Assembly (NCBI GenBank): GCA_040880065.1
Contig: JBBDJE010000003.1
Location: 132,533 to 196,532 of the forward strand
DNA from: Abyssibius sp040880065
Lineage (GTDB): Bacteria > Pseudomonadota > Alphaproteobacteria > Rhodobacterales > Rhodobacteraceae
DNA length: 64,000 nt
Reading direction: 5' to 3'
Every line of letters begins with the position of its first letter. Positions within the stretch are counted from its first letter, which is position 1. The position numbers and the translations under genes are program-made. The notes beneath the pieces were generated by a model, which was not told where the DNA came from, did not search any database, and saw only the letters and a program-made list of their open reading frames with translations. Positions 7,896-16,767 of this stretch are shown here, in pieces.

Positions 7896-8396
7896 TTACG
7901 CCTCGGCCTCGGCGCGGGCTTCCAAAATGTCAAACGGCACGCCCGGTTCATCCTTGGCGCAGCGGATCACCAACGATGTGCGCACGGCCGCCACATTGGG
8001 GGCCGAGGTCAAATGCTGGGTGAGGAAGGTCTGAAAGCTCGAAAGATCGGGGGCGACGCATTTCAGAATGAAGTCGATTTCACCGTTCAGCATGTGGCAT
8101 TCGCGCACGAAAGGCCATGTGCGGGCCTGTGCCTCAAAAGCAGCAAGGTCTTTTTCGGCCTGTGAATGCAGCCCGACCATGGCAAAAACCTGCACCTCGA
8201 ACCCCAATTCGCGGGCGTTGACCGTGGCATGATAGCCGGTCAGCAGGCCCATCTCTTCCAATGCACGCACGCGGCGCAGGCATGGCGGTGCTGAAATGCC
8301 GACCCGGTGGGACAGTTCGACATTGGTCATTCGCCCGTTGGCCTGCAATTCGGCGAGAATTTTACGATCTATCGGGTCAAGCTTGGTGTGGGGCAT
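7896..8396 (-). CDS. Lrp/AsnC family transcriptional regulator
   Basis: 166 residues with the standard layout. The N-terminal winged helix-turn-helix is LDPIDRKILAELQANGRMTNVELSHRVG (residues 6-33, shown here in part), then the ISAPPCLRRVRALEEMGLLTGY recognition region. The C-terminal RAM ligand-binding domain includes VRECHMLNGEIDFILKC. Such regulators respond to amino acids. It is divergent from trxB over a 159-bp intergenic region, so it may control itself, trxB or distant amino-acid genes; nothing in the sequence decides which. Confidence 0.92.
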   Translation of the reverse strand: MPHTKLDPIDRKILAELQANGRMTNVELSHRVGISAPPCLRRVRALEEMGLLTGYHATVNARELGFEVQVFAMVGLHSQAEKDLAAFEAQARTWPFVRECHMLNGEIDFILKCVAPDLSSFQTFLTQHLTSAPNVAAVRTSLVIRCAKDEPGVPFDILEARAEAEA

Positions 8397-8555
8397 GGGT
8401 ATCCGCTACTGAATTTACGTCTGATTACGCGGTTGCGCCCATTTGCGCAATAATATTTCAAACACCTTGGGCGATTCATGCGGCAATTCATAGGGTTTTC
8501 TATGCCAACGCGCGTGCCTATATAGGCTGGAAACGTATTTATACACGAGGCTGCC

Positions 8556-9491
8556 ATGACTGAGACCCGCCACACCCGCCTGCTGATCATCGGTTCCGGC
8601 CCTGCGGGCTATACCGCCGGAGTTTACGGCGCACGCGCTATGCTGGAGCCTATTCTGGTGCAGGGCATCCAGCCCGGCGGGCAATTGACCATTACCACCG
8701 AGGTTGAAAACTGGCCCGGCGTGAAAGAGGTGCAGGGGCCGGATCTGATGGTGGCGATGCAAGAGCACGCGGCCGCAGCGGGCACCGAGATTATCGGCGA
8801 CCACATCAACAGCGTTGACCTGTCCAAGCGGCCCTTTGTGGCCAAGGGCGATAGCGGCACCACATATATTGCCGAGGCGCTGGTGCTGGCCACCGGCGCA
8901 CAGGCCCGCTGGCTGGGGCTGGACAGTGAAGAGAAGTTTAAAGGCAAGGGCGTTTCGGCCTGCGCCACATGCGACGGGTTTTTCTATCGCGGGGCCGAGG
9001 TTGTGGTGATAGGCGGGGGTAATACCGCCGTGGAAGAGGCGCTGTTCCTGACGAAATTCGCCACAAAAGTCACGCTGATCCATCGCCGCGACACGTTGCG
9101 CGCCGAGCGCATTCTGCAAGACCGGCTGATGAAGAACCCCAAGATCGAAACCCTGTGGTTTCATGAACTGGACGAGGTTCTGGGTGATGACAGCGGCGTG
9201 ACCGGCGTGCGTGTGAAGCACACCAAAACCGGAGAGGCGCATGACATTGCCTGTGCCGGTGTGTTCGTCGCCATCGGCCATGCACCTGCCAGCGAGCTGG
9301 TGAAAGACCAGCTTGAAACCCATATGGGTGGCTATGTTGTCACCGCGCCTGATTCCACCGCCACCAGCATTCCCGGTGTGTTTGCCGCCGGTGATCTGAC
9401 CGACCATGTCTATCGGCAGGCGGTAACCAGCGCTGGCATGGGCTGTATGGCCGCGCTTGAGGCGGAACGCTTTCTGAGCGGCGAGGAATAA
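8556..9491 (+). CDS. trxB: Thioredoxin-disulfide reductase
   Basis: FAD enzyme that reduces thioredoxin with NADPH (311 residues, the usual bacterial low-molecular-weight form). The N-terminal FAD motif is GSGPAGYTAGVYGARA. The redox-active CATC is at residues 136-139 within SACATCDGFFYRG. The NADPH motif is GGGNTAVEEALFL, and the C-terminal FAD motif AAGDLTDHVYRQAVTSAG is intact. The start ATG is preceded by CGAGGCTGCC. It is divergent from the Lrp gene. Confidence 0.97.
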   Translation: MTETRHTRLLIIGSGPAGYTAGVYGARAMLEPILVQGIQPGGQLTITTEVENWPGVKEVQGPDLMVAMQEHAAAAGTEIIGDHINSVDLSKRPFVAKGDSGTTYIAEALVLATGAQARWLGLDSEEKFKGKGVSACATCDGFFYRGAEVVVIGGGNTAVEEALFLTKFATKVTLIHRRDTLRAERILQDRLMKNPKIETLWFHELDEVLGDDSGVTGVRVKHTKTGEAHDIACAGVFVAIGHAPASELVKDQLETHMGGYVVTAPDSTATSIPGVFAAGDLTDHVYRQAVTSAGMGCMAALEAERFLSGEE

Positions 9492-9618
9492 ACGGAACGG
9501 GGTTTTGCGCCGCCTTAATTCAGCCGAATGTCTGGTCTAATCGGGTGGCGGCCCGTTGCAATTGCTGCATTTCGGGTGCAATACGCTGCCAAATTTGCGC
9601 ATTTACTCAGGAATTCAG

Positions 9619-11325
9619 ATGACCGCCGCCAACCTAGCCCCGATCGCCGAACTGTATGTATCATATGACAGTGCTGCCAAACTGAAGCGCGAGGCTGCAA
9701 GCCTGCCAAGCTGGGATTTAAGCCAGCGCCAGACCTGTGACCTTGAATTGCTGATGAATGGTGGATTTCAGCCACTGAACGGTTTTTTGGGGCAGGCCGA
9801 TTATGAATCGGTGCGCGACACGATGCGCACCGCCAATGGTGCACTTTGGCCCATGCCCATCACGCTGGATGTAACCGAGAAATTCGCTGAAACCGTGACC
9901 GTTGGGCAGGATATTGCCCTGCGCGATGCCGAAGGGGTCATTCTGGCCATTTTATCGGTTTCCGATATCTGGACGCCGGACCGGCAAGCCGAGGCGCAGG
10001 CGGTGTTTGGCAGCACCGATACCCGGCATCCTGCGGTCAACTTTCTGCTGAACGCATCCAACCCTGTATATATTGGCGGGGCGATTACCGGCATTCAGGC
10101 CCCTGTGCATTACGATTTTCGCGGCAGCCGCAACACGCCCAACGAGCTGCGCGCCTATTTCCGCAAAATGGGGTGGCGGCGGATTGTTGCCTTTCAAACC
10201 CGCAACCCGCTGCACCGCGCGCATCAGGAACTGACCTTTCGCGCCGCCAAGGAAGCCCAGGCCAACCTGCTGATCCATCCGGTTGTCGGCATGACCAAGC
10301 CCGGCGATATCGACCATTTTACCCGCGTGCGCTGCTATGAGGCGGTGCTGGACAAATACCCCTCCTCGACCACGCATCTGAGCCTGTTGAACCTTGCCAT
10401 GCGCATGGGCGGCCCGCGCGAGGCGCTATGGCATGCCATAATCCGCAAGAACCACGGCTGCACGCATATGATTGTGGGGCGCGACCATGCCGGGCCGGGC
10501 AAAAACAGCCAGGGCGAAGATTTCTACGGCCCTTATGATGCGCAGGTGCTTGTGGCCGAACATCAGGCGGAAATCGGCATCGAAATGGTCGACTTCAAGC
10601 AAATGGTTTATGTGCAGGAAAAAGCCCAATACGAGCCCCGCGACGAGGTGGCCGAGGGTATGACAATTCTGGATATTTCCGGCACCGAGTTGCGCCGCCG
10701 CCTGCAGGAAGGGTTGGAAATTCCCGAATGGTTCAGCTTTCCCGATGTGGTCAAGGAATTGCGCCGCACCAAGCCTGCGCGCTCCAAACAGGGGTTCACG
10801 GTGTTTTTCACCGGGCTTTCAGGCTCGGGCAAGTCAACCATTGCCAATGCGCTGATGGTCAAGCTGATGGAAATGGGCGGCCGCCCCGTCACCCTGCTTG
10901 ATGGTGATGTGGTGCGCAAGAACCTGTCATCCGAGCTTGGGTTCTCCAAAGAACACCGCGATTTGAACATTCGCCGCATTGGCTATGTTGCCTCTGAAAT
11001 CACCAAAAACGGTGGCATCGCCATTTGTGCGCCAATCGCACCCTATACGGCCACACGCGCAGCGGTGCGCGAGGAGATTGAAGCCTTTGGTGCGTTCATC
11101 GAGGTGCATGTGGCCACCAGCCTTGAGGAATGCGAACGCCGCGACCGCAAAGGGCTTTACCAGCTTGCGCGCGCAGGCAAGATCAAGGAATTCACTGGTA
11201 TTTCAGACCCTTATGAAGCACCAGAAGTGCCGGAACTGCGGCTGGATACCGAGAATATAGAGGTTGATAACTGCGCCCATCAGGTGATTTTGAAGCTGGA
11301 GCAAATGGGGCTGATTGCCGGTTAA
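9619..11325 (+). CDS. Bifunctional sulfate adenylyltransferase / adenylylsulfate kinase
   Basis: One 568-residue chain joins homo-oligomeric ATP sulfurylase (about residues 1-385) to APS kinase (about 395-568), converting sulfate to APS and then PAPS for sulfur assimilation or sulfation. The ATP sulfurylase active site appears as RNPLHRAHQELT (residues 195-206) and GRDHAGPGKN. The kinase P-loop GLSGSGKS is at residues 399-406, followed by DGDVVRKNLSSELGFS and NIRRIGYVA. The start at 9619 gives a family-like N terminus; 21 upstream in-frame residues are not needed. It is a single-gene unit closed by a strong terminator. This fusion differs from enterobacterial CysDN + CysC. Confidence 0.95.
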   Translation: MTAANLAPIAELYVSYDSAAKLKREAASLPSWDLSQRQTCDLELLMNGGFQPLNGFLGQADYESVRDTMRTANGALWPMPITLDVTEKFAETVTVGQDIALRDAEGVILAILSVSDIWTPDRQAEAQAVFGSTDTRHPAVNFLLNASNPVYIGGAITGIQAPVHYDFRGSRNTPNELRAYFRKMGWRRIVAFQTRNPLHRAHQELTFRAAKEAQANLLIHPVVGMTKPGDIDHFTRVRCYEAVLDKYPSSTTHLSLLNLAMRMGGPREALWHAIIRKNHGCTHMIVGRDHAGPGKNSQGEDFYGPYDAQVLVAEHQAEIGIEMVDFKQMVYVQEKAQYEPRDEVAEGMTILDISGTELRRRLQEGLEIPEWFSFPDVVKELRRTKPARSKQGFTVFFTGLSGSGKSTIANALMVKLMEMGGRPVTLLDGDVVRKNLSSELGFSKEHRDLNIRRIGYVASEITKNGGIAICAPIAPYTATRAAVREEIEAFGAFIEVHVATSLEECERRDRKGLYQLARAGKIKEFTGISDPYEAPEVPELRLDTENIEVDNCAHQVILKLEQMGLIAG

Positions 11326-11333
11326 GCACACCA

Positions 11334-11362
11334 AAGGGCGGCCAATGTGCCGCCCTTCTTTT
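11334..11362 (+). terminator. Rho-independent terminator after the ATP sulfurylase-APS kinase gene
   Basis: A perfect 9-bp stem (AAGGGCGGC with GCCGCCCTT, loop CAATGT) is followed by CTTTT, eight bases after the stop codon. Confidence 0.85.
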
Positions 11363-11445
11363 GCCCGACCAAACCCGCGCACGCGATTTTTCAAATGTCT
11401 TGCACGATGCGCCCGACCTGCGCCTATACTGTGCTTTCTTGTCCG

Positions 11446-11485
11446 CAAGCCGGTTGCGCGCACAGGCTTATGGCCAACCGGCTTG
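11446..11485 (+). promoter_or_regulatory. Leader inverted repeat before the 211-residue gene
   Basis: Perfect 11-bp inverted repeat, CAAGCCGGTTG (11446-11456) and CAACCGGCTTG (11475-11485), with an 18-base loop. It ends 18 bases before the ATG at 11504 and just ahead of the ribosome-binding site GAAAGGAT. It has no trailing T-run, so it is not a simple terminator. It could be an operator or an mRNA structure affecting translation. Confidence 0.55.
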
Positions 11486-11503
11486 TCCCCCTGTTGAAAG
11501 GAT

Positions 11504-12139
11504 ATGACTTTGGCCAAACTTCAAAACCTGAATTACCCCGGCGATGATAAAATTGATGCAGCGCGCCTTAAAGTTCTGGCGATGCAGATTGTGTTGCTCA
11601 ATCAGGAGATCAAGGCGCGCGACCCGCGTGACGACAAAAAACAGGCGGCCAAGGCAAAAGGGCTGATCGCCGCTGTAAAACAGCTTATAAAAGATGCCAG
11701 CAGCAATGATGATTACATCAAGTCACGGCTCGGGGCGATCAAGCAAGTTTATGAAATTTACAGCAAAACCTACGCAGTCGTCGACAAAATGGATGCGCCT
11801 ACGAAAAAGCGGCTGGTAAATCCATCCTCGGTCAAAATTTCCGGTGACATGAAATCCAAGCTCAAAGGCAGCCGAAAAGCAGAGCTTGAAAGCGGGTATG
11901 ACCACCTACTCAAGGAAATGAAAAAGCCTAAAAACTATGTGCAGCAGCAGGTCGATGGCGTATTTTCCCCGACCTATAACAAGCATGAGGCGCATGTTTC
12001 AGGCAAAGGAAACAGTTGGAAAGCCTATATAGAAGAGGGCACCAAAAACTCCAAATGGCGGCTATATTTCGTGATGAGCTTTGACGAGGCCAAGGAAGAG
12101 CTGACCGTGAAGCTGGCAAAGGCTGTCGAAGATCACTAG
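11504..12139 (+). CDS. Hypothetical protein, lysine-rich, 211 residues
   Basis: I do not recognise a family. The first ~100 residues are helical and rich in Lys, Asp and Ala (AARLKVLAMQIVLLNQEIKA, DDKKQAAKAKGLIAAVKQL). Residues about 125-165 are charged. The C-terminal ~45 residues look like a small beta-rich domain (SWKAYIEEGTKNSKWRLYFVMSFDEAKEEL). No signal peptide or membrane segment is present. The coding sequence is visibly more A+T-rich than its neighbours and stands alone between a terminator and the convergent DUF1150 gene, which suggests acquisition. GAAAGGAT gives a good start. A secreted-toxin or effector role is conceivable but unproven. Confidence 0.75.
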   Translation: MTLAKLQNLNYPGDDKIDAARLKVLAMQIVLLNQEIKARDPRDDKKQAAKAKGLIAAVKQLIKDASSNDDYIKSRLGAIKQVYEIYSKTYAVVDKMDAPTKKRLVNPSSVKISGDMKSKLKGSRKAELESGYDHLLKEMKKPKNYVQQQVDGVFSPTYNKHEAHVSGKGNSWKAYIEEGTKNSKWRLYFVMSFDEAKEELTVKLAKAVEDH

Positions 12140-12195
12140 CCGGTCTGGCCGCGCGGATCTGTGCAAATCACGCGGCCAACACGCGCCTTGGCGCG

Positions 12196-12423
12196 TTAAT
12201 GCACCGAAACCGGGGCCATATTGTGTTCGCGCGCCAAAGCGAAGGCAAGATCACGGTTGGCAACTAGCGCAAGGCGCTGGCCATTCGCGTCATGCACGGC
12301 GAAAATCGAGGGCATATCGGCGGTTTGGGCGCGCATATCCTGCGGCAGGTCGGCGCGTTTGACAGGGCGGATATAGACCATCCGGTTCACATCGGTATCG
12401 CCAAAGTTATAAGGGGTGTGCAT
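12196..12423 (-). CDS. DUF1150 family protein
   Basis: 75-residue protein of the alphaproteobacterial DUF1150 family. It has the family segments NRMVYIRPVKRADLP and IFAVHDANGQRLALVANRDLAFALAREH. Function is unknown. It lies nine bases downstream of the Hsp20 gene in the same direction; this pairing recurs in Rhodobacterales and suggests joint expression, perhaps under heat-shock control. Confidence 0.87.
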   Translation of the reverse strand: MHTPYNFGDTDVNRMVYIRPVKRADLPQDMRAQTADMPSIFAVHDANGQRLALVANRDLAFALAREHNMAPVSVH

Positions 12424-12432
12424 GGCGGCCTC

Positions 12433-12843
12433 CTATCCGTTGATTTTGATTTTGCGCATAACCGATTGCGGCGTCTTGCGCGTCAGGTCGATATGCAGCA
12501 AGCCGTTTTCCAGCCAAGCACCGCGCACCTCGACCCCGTCGGCCAGCACAAAGGCGCGCTGGAATTGCCGCGCCGCAATGCCACGATGCAGGAACACGCG
12601 CTCGGATGCGTCATCAACCTGATGACCGGCGATTTTAAGCTGGGCATCTTCAATGGTGATGGTCAGGTCAGCTTCGGCAAAACCGGCAACCGCAAGCGTG
12701 ATGCGATAGGCGTTGTCGCCGGATTGTTCGATGTTATAGGGCGGGTAGCCATCGTTCTTGGTGGAGCGTTCCACCAAACGGTCGAGCTGTTCAAACCCCA
12801 ATAGGAAGGGGTGCGTGGCAAAGCTTGCCTTGGTCATGGTCAT
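12433..12843 (-). CDS. Small heat-shock protein, Hsp20/IbpA family
   Basis: ATP-independent holdase chaperone. With the ATG at 12843 the protein has 136 residues. The short N-terminal arm is ASFATHPFLLGFEQLDRL, the alpha-crystallin domain spans about residues 35-125 (NDGYPPYNIEQSGDNAYRI; VAGFAEADLTI; RGIAARQFQRAF; GLLHIDL), and a short tail follows. The start is preceded by AAAGGG. A longer frame upstream to 12930 lacks family resemblance. It is co-directional with the DUF1150 gene. Confidence 0.93.
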   Translation of the reverse strand: MTMTKASFATHPFLLGFEQLDRLVERSTKNDGYPPYNIEQSGDNAYRITLAVAGFAEADLTITIEDAQLKIAGHQVDDASERVFLHRGIAARQFQRAFVLADGVEVRGAWLENGLLHIDLTRKTPQSVMRKIKING

Positions 12844-12988
12844 AAAGCCCTTTTGTGAAGCGACTTGCAGGTAGCGGCCCCAAACGGGCACCGCAGCCAT
12901 TAATATGGGCAGCAGGCGCGCAGGATGCAAGCCCTTGCCCCGCCCGGCACTTGGCGGCTAGTTTGAGCTGGCGCATTTGGAGTAAGCC

Positions 12989-13207
12989 ATGACCAACCAG
13001 ACGACGATGAGCCATGACGCGATTTTGCGCTACGAACTTGAGCGACTAAAAGAAGAACACCGCGACCTTGATACCGCGATTGCCGCCATGCATGACGCCA
13101 ATCGCGGCGATGCATTTACGCTGAAACGGCTAAAGCGCCAGAAACTGGCCCTAAAGGACCGGATTTTCCGTATCGAAGACGAATTGAACCCTGATATTAT
13201 TGCCTAA
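12989..13207 (+). CDS. YdcH family (DUF465) protein
   Basis: 72-residue, highly charged helical-hairpin protein of the DUF465/YdcH family (YELERLKEEHRDLDTAIAAM and LKRLKRQKLALKDRIFRIEDEL). These proteins are widespread and cytosolic and have no established function. Two possible starts exist, ATG 12989 and ATG 13007; the second gives the more typical short N terminus. The gene end overlaps the convergent DUF3995 gene by four bases. Confidence 0.88.
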   Translation: MTNQTTMSHDAILRYELERLKEEHRDLDTAIAAMHDANRGDAFTLKRLKRQKLALKDRIFRIEDELNPDIIA

Positions 13208-13596
13208 AGCTGCAACACCAGCCCCGCCCCGATGATCAGGCATAGCGGCCCGTAATAGCGCCAGTCGAGCCGCGCAAAGGGCATTTCGGGCGTGATGCGC
13301 CGCCAGGCAGGGCTATAGGCGGCCAGCCCGCGCAAAATGAACACCGCCGCCGCACCGCCAAGCCCTAAACTGCGCCAAATGCCAATGGGCCAGCCCATCA
13401 GCAACCAAATCACCGCTATAAGCGCCACCGCCACCAAGGCCGAGGGCACGGCACCGGGCATTGTGCGAATGTCTTTGAAACCGGCAATGGCGCGGGCCAG
13501 TTGCGTCTCATCCCGTATCGGCCACCAAAAGCCGATGGCCCAAAGAAGGTGCAATGCCGCCAATGCGGCCAGAATGGTGGCGAGGATCCATGTCAT
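13204..13596 (-). CDS. DUF3995 membrane protein
   Basis: 130-residue protein with four hydrophobic segments and the DUF3995 pattern LLWAIGFWWPIRDE, PGAVPSALVAVALIA and RGLAAYSPAWRRITPEMPFARLDWRYYGPLC. Function is unknown. It is convergent with the YdcH gene and divergent from purE. Confidence 0.85.
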   Translation of the reverse strand: MTWILATILAALAALHLLWAIGFWWPIRDETQLARAIAGFKDIRTMPGAVPSALVAVALIAVIWLLMGWPIGIWRSLGLGGAAAVFILRGLAAYSPAWRRITPEMPFARLDWRYYGPLCLIIGAGLVLQL

Positions 13597-13702
13597 GATC
13601 GCAGCCTAGCAGCCACTTGGCCGCGCAGATATGCGGCAAACCGCCCTTGCCCCTGACCGCCTTGCGGCTATGATGCGCGCTTCAATTCGGAAAGGGGCAG
13701 GC

Positions 13703-14188
13703 ATGGGCATTTCGGTTGGTATAATCATGGGCAGCCAGTCAGACTGGCCAACATTGCGCAAGGCGGCAGAGATGCTTGACGAGTTGGGCATTGGCTATGA
13801 GGCGAAGATCGTTTCGGCGCATCGCACCCCCGACAGGCTGTGGGACTATGGCCGCAATGCAGCAAGCCGTGGCTTGCAGGTGATTATCGCAGGGGCCGGT
13901 GGTGCGGCGCATTTGCCCGGCATGATGGCCAGCAAAACCCGCATTCCGGTGCTGGGCGTGCCCATTGAAACCCGCGCACTTGGCGGGCTCGACAGCCTTT
14001 ATTCCATTGTTCAAATGCCGCGCGGCTTTCCTGTGGGCACCATGGCCATTGGCGCGGCTGGCGCGGCCAATGCCGGGCTGATGGCGGCGGGCATTCTGGC
14101 ACTGAATGACCCGGCGCTTGCAGCACGGCTCGATGCATGGCGCGACGCGCTCTCAGCCTCTATTCCCGAGGACCCTGTGAATGACTAG
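13703..14188 (+). CDS. purE: 5-(carboxyamino)imidazole ribonucleotide mutase
   Basis: Moves the carboxyl group from N5-CAIR to C4 to give CAIR in purine synthesis. The 161 residues match class I PurE. The nucleotide site MGSQSDWPTLRKA and the catalytic SAHRTPDRL are present, as are AGAGGAAHLPGM and the C-terminal TMAIGAAGAANAGL. The start follows AAAGGGGCAGGC. The gene overlaps purK by eight bases, so the pair is translationally coupled. An in-frame extension of 24 residues upstream is not conserved-looking. Confidence 0.97.
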   Translation: MGISVGIIMGSQSDWPTLRKAAEMLDELGIGYEAKIVSAHRTPDRLWDYGRNAASRGLQVIIAGAGGAAHLPGMMASKTRIPVLGVPIETRALGGLDSLYSIVQMPRGFPVGTMAIGAAGAANAGLMAAGILALNDPALAARLDAWRDALSASIPEDPVND

Positions 14189-15242
14189 CCCCCTGCCCCC
14201 CGGTTCCACTATCGGCATTTTAGGCGGCGGGCAGCTTGGCCGGATGCTGAGCGTTGCCGCCAGCCGCCTTGGGCTGGTTTGCCATATCTATGACCCCGAT
14301 GCAGGCGCCCCTGCCGCCCAGGTTGCCGCAAAGCATGTGGTGGCGGGCTATGATGATCTGGCAGCGCTAAGCGCATTCGCGCAAGGTGTCGATGTTATCA
14401 CCTACGAGTTTGAGAATATCCCCACGGCCGCGCTGGATGCGCTGGAAGCCTTGCGCCCCATCCACCCCAACCGCCGCGCGCTGGCCACCGCGCAAGACAG
14501 AATTGTTGAAAAACAGTTTCTTGCCGGGCTTGGCCTGCAGGTTGCACCCTTTGCGCCCGTCGCTTCGCTGGCCGAGCTGCAAGCGGCTTTGGTGCGCATC
14601 GGCACGCCTGCCATTCTGAAAACCACCCGCCTTGGCTATGACGGCAAGGGGCAGGTGCGTATTGACAATGCCCACGAGGCTAAGGCCGCCTGGGCGCAGA
14701 TGGCAGGTGCTGAGAGTGTGCTCGAAGGTTTTGTGGCGTTTGATCGCGAAATTTCCGTCATCGCGGCGCGCGGGCCGGACGGGGCGGTGACCTGCTATGA
14801 TCCCGGCGAAAACGTGCATAAAAGCGGCATTTTGCACACAACCACCGTGCCCGCCACGCTAAAAGCTGGCCAGCATATGGATGCGGTGCTGCTCGCCGGC
14901 CGCATTCTCAATGCGCTCGACTATGTTGGCGTGATGGGCGTGGAACTGTTCGTGACGGCCAGCGGCCTGATCGTCAACGAAATCGCCCCGCGCGTGCATA
15001 ATTCCGGACATTGGACGCAGAATGCCTGCCTTGTCGACCAGTTTGAGCAGCATATCCGCGCGATTGCGGGCTGGAAGCTTGGCGATGGCAGCCGTCACGC
15101 CAATGCCGTGATGACCAATCTGATCGGCAATGATGTCACTATCGCGCCCACCACCAACCAAGCCCTGCATTTATACGGCAAAGCCGAGGCAAGGCAGGGC
15201 CGCAAAATGGGCCATACCATCCGACTTTCCCCGAAAACCTGA
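14181..15242 (+). CDS. purK: 5-(carboxyamino)imidazole ribonucleotide synthase
   Basis: ATP-grasp enzyme that makes N5-CAIR from AIR, bicarbonate and ATP, feeding PurE. 353 residues, normal length. The N-terminal GGGQLGRMLSVAASRLG, the ATP-grasp segment ILKTTRLGYDGKGQV, the metal/substrate region VNEIAPRVHNSGHWTQNAC and the late DQFEQHIRAI block are all visible. It is the last gene of the purEK operon; no clear terminator hairpin follows. Confidence 0.97.
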   Translation: MTSPLPPGSTIGILGGGQLGRMLSVAASRLGLVCHIYDPDAGAPAAQVAAKHVVAGYDDLAALSAFAQGVDVITYEFENIPTAALDALEALRPIHPNRRALATAQDRIVEKQFLAGLGLQVAPFAPVASLAELQAALVRIGTPAILKTTRLGYDGKGQVRIDNAHEAKAAWAQMAGAESVLEGFVAFDREISVIAARGPDGAVTCYDPGENVHKSGILHTTTVPATLKAGQHMDAVLLAGRILNALDYVGVMGVELFVTASGLIVNEIAPRVHNSGHWTQNACLVDQFEQHIRAIAGWKLGDGSRHANAVMTNLIGNDVTIAPTTNQALHLYGKAEARQGRKMGHTIRLSPKT

Positions 15243-15600
15243 CCTGTCATTGACCCGACAGCCCCCGCGCCCAGCCGCCGGGACCTGTTCAGCCATTGGG
15301 CAGTGAAATGAGGGTTGGGGGGAAATGTGCGGGTTTGGTTTGCGAGGCGGAGGGGACGTTCGCGATTGTTCAGCATAGACTAACCTGAGCGGCGGCACCG
15401 CGCAGGGAGGGGGCGGTGCAAAGTCGCGAACCGTGGCTGTCGTTCCCGACGTGCCCGGCCCTTTGCGGTCATTGGCCGAGCGCGCCCGTTTCTACAATGC
15501 GGTTCACCAAAGCAGACATCTGAGATGTCATTGCGTTATCACTGGTTGGAAGGCCCAGAATATGGCAAGTTTCAAAGAATTCAGTATCCGGAAAAATAGA
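15243..15600. other. Gene-poor stretch between purK and the Abi gene
   Basis: No convincing gene or RNA. The first ~200 bases resemble host composition. The last ~100 bases, including TCTACAATGCGGTTCACC and following sequence, shift to lower G+C before the Abi gene. I see no tRNA, attachment-site duplication or terminator hairpin. Confidence 0.6.
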
Positions 15601-16767
15601 ATGAACAAGGCGGTTTCTACAAAATTGATACAAGAGCTGAGGCGTGAGCTGGCATCCGTTATTTCAGACTATAAGGCCTACGAAGTGCCGGGAGTCTGCG
15701 TGCGCTTGGGTTTGGCAGAAGGAAGCGAAGAGGAAGCGTTTCAGAGTAAATACAAGTATGCGTCCAGCAGGCTGGCAGCAATTGGGGTAGAACCTCTCAT
15801 AGAAAAGGCTCGTTCTCTTTTGGACGAAGTTGACGCTTTCTCGCTCCGTGAGGCTGTAGAAAAGATCATAGATATGGGACGCTCCGATGTCACGAAGCTT
15901 ACGCGCCGCCGCCTAGTGAAACTGCTTGCCAATGGTCAATTGGTTAGTGAGCTCGATGATTACGCTTTTGTGGCAGCCGTCTTTCCGTTGGGGTACATGT
16001 CCGCACCCACTCCAAGTGACGATCGTACACTCGAAGAGTACCTGATCCAACACACGCTTCGAAACGATGACCTCACACAGCAAGAGCATTTGGAATCTCT
16101 TGGACTGCTTTCTTGCTCTACCTCCCTATTGTTTCACTTTGTCGAGCAGCTCACTTCTGCCGAATATCAAAGTGAGGAACGCCAAAAGAAACTGTCGGCA
16201 AAGATCGACGCACTCCTGCGCTATGACGGGTACACATTGGCTGAAACAGGTAAGATCTCCGGATCACCGATTTTCAAGGTGATTGCCTTGCCCGAAGGAA
16301 ATCCGGCTGATTTGAATATCACCGCGACGCTGAATGCCTTCGACCCCGATCAGATTGGCGAAAGATGGCGAAGAGCGCTTGACAGTAGGACAAAAGATCC
16401 GGAACGCGCAATCACTTTGGCCAGAACTCTTTTGGAAGATGTTTGCAAATGGATCTTGCACGATGCAGGTGAGAGTTGGGAGGAAAAGGACGATCTACCT
16501 GTTCTGTATAAAAAGCTGTCTAAGGCGCTAAATTTGGCCCCTGATGATTATACTGAACAAGTATTCAAGCAAATCTTAAGCGGGTGCCAATCCGTTGTTA
16601 CTGCACTCGGCGCGCTTCGAAACAAGTTGGGAGATGCTCACAGCATCGGACCGCGGCGGATCAAGCCGGCAGCTCGGCACGCAGAATTGGCCGTTAATTT
16701 GTCAGGAACCATGGCAACGTTTCTTGTTTCAACTTGGAACGCGAGGCAATCCAAAAACCAAAATTAG
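15601..16767 (+). CDS. Abortive infection family protein (Abi_C C-terminal domain)
   Basis: About 388 residues from ATG 15601 (ribosome-binding GGAAAAA); an alternative ATG at 15562 with GGAAGG would add 13. The C-terminal ~110 residues match the Abi_C domain: ERAITLARTLLEDVCKWIL, KDDLPVLYKKLSKALNLAP, QILSGCQSVVTALGALRNK and the HEPN-like end HAELAVNLSGTMATFLVSTW. Proteins with this domain are linked to phage abortive infection. The N-terminal ~250 residues are helical with no motif I can name. The coding region is clearly lower in G+C than its neighbours and has no partner gene, so it is probably a transferred single-gene defence element. Confidence 0.85.
   Translation: MNKAVSTKLIQELRRELASVISDYKAYEVPGVCVRLGLAEGSEEEAFQSKYKYASSRLAAIGVEPLIEKARSLLDEVDAFSLREAVEKIIDMGRSDVTKLTRRRLVKLLANGQLVSELDDYAFVAAVFPLGYMSAPTPSDDRTLEEYLIQHTLRNDDLTQQEHLESLGLLSCSTSLLFHFVEQLTSAEYQSEERQKKLSAKIDALLRYDGYTLAETGKISGSPIFKVIALPEGNPADLNITATLNAFDPDQIGERWRRALDSRTKDPERAITLARTLLEDVCKWILHDAGESWEEKDDLPVLYKKLSKALNLAPDDYTEQVFKQILSGCQSVVTALGALRNKLGDAHSIGPRRIKPAARHAELAVNLSGTMATFLVSTWNARQSKNQN

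Noticed and set aside
12150..12177. Hairpin GGCCGCG / CGCGGCC after the 211-residue gene
   Set aside because: Seven-bp stem with a long loop and no T-run; too weak to call a terminator.
15562..15600. Alternative start of the Abi protein
   Set aside because: ATG 15562 has a usable GGAAGG, but the ATG at 15601 gives a more natural N terminus; not resolvable without homologue alignment.
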